Assembly (NCBI GenBank): GCA_046496945.1
Contig: JAWOGL010000035.1
Location: 1-5,912 of the forward strand
Length of the DNA stretch: 5,912 nt
Reading direction: 5' to 3'
Source of the DNA: Desulfonatronovibrio sp046496945
GTDB taxonomy: Bacteria > Desulfobacterota > Desulfovibrionia > Desulfovibrionales > Desulfonatronovibrionaceae
Part shown: positions 5,841 through 5,912 of the stretch, one piece after another
How the letters are laid out: every line of letters starts with the position of its first letter
Position numbering within the stretch: the stretch's first letter is position 1
Made by a program: the position numbers and the translations under genes
Notes under the pieces: model-generated
The model's database searches: none
Told to the model about the DNA's origin: nothing
Seen by the model: only the letters and a program-made list of their open reading frames with translations

Positions 5841-5912
5841 GCTGTCAGCTACCTGCAGTACAATATTCTGCCTCGCCGCCAGGCAATGGCATCCTTTCCT
5901 CCTGGCAAGTCG

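Larger units (their letters stand above)
5287..5912. other. Gene-free region upstream of the regulator, rich in palindromic repeats
   Basis: I find no believable gene in these ~625 bases. A plus-strand frame of 109 codons (5463-5792) exists, but it starts inside one repeat, runs through another and has no ribosome site. The region should contain the regulator's promoter, though no convincing -35/-10 pair or sigma-54 GG-N10-GC element was found. It holds the nested dyad at 5363-5400, the palindrome at 5440-5566, the CACAGAG hairpin at 5606-5692 and a hairpin at 5812-5840. Positions 5693-5811 are AT-rich and otherwise featureless to me. Confidence 0.65.

Noticed and set aside
5845..5892. Minus-strand 15-codon frame starting ATG at 5892 with an AGGAGG just upstream
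   Set aside because: The ribosome site is good, but the peptide is very short, has no recognisable features, and lies at the window edge next to a hairpin. Nothing supports its expression.

Overview
The window carries five protein-coding genes and two repeat-bearing non-coding stretches. It looks like chromosome from an anaerobic Gram-negative bacterium, most plausibly a sulfate-reducing deltaproteobacterium (Desulfobacterota). The basis is a polyferredoxin C-terminus, a sigma-54 (NtrC/NifA-like) activator with a GAF domain, ordinary Shine-Dalgarno sites, and palindromic repeats in the intergenic DNA. This placement is inference from gene style; no taxonomic marker such as rRNA is present.

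Layout. Positions 1-573 (+) hold the 3' end of a multi-cluster [4Fe-4S] protein whose start lies outside the window. Positions 574-997 contain no gene but do contain a large imperfect inverted repeat (620-826) and a short dyad just ahead of the next gene. Positions 998-3646 (+) form a probable three-gene operon. It comprises a stand-alone histidine phosphotransfer (HPt) protein, chorismate synthase (aroC, overlapping the HPt stop codon in an ATGA), and an isocitrate dehydrogenase (icd, 40 bp downstream, GTG start with a good ribosome site). A strong bidirectional hairpin terminator (3676-3716) separates icd from the convergent gene. Positions 3748-5286 (-) encode a complete GAF / AAA+ / Fis-HTH sigma-54 activator. 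Positions 5287-5912 appear gene-free. They hold a nested dyad in the regulator's upstream region, a ~127-bp imperfect palindrome (5440-5566), a hairpin built from 9-bp CACAGAG-type units (5606-5692), and a GC-rich hairpin (5812-5840).

How the genes fit together. aroC makes chorismate for aromatic amino acids, folate and quinones; icd makes 2-oxoglutarate for glutamate synthesis. Both are housekeeping biosynthetic steps. The odd member is the HPt protein, a phosphorelay intermediate with no kinase or response regulator in view, translationally coupled to aroC. The IDH has the full catalytic set of the E. coli-type enzyme but has lost all five residues that select NADP in E. coli, so its cofactor should be tested. 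I see no clearly new multi-gene system. The best leads are the HPt-aroC coupling, the IDH cofactor pocket and the two long inverted repeats.
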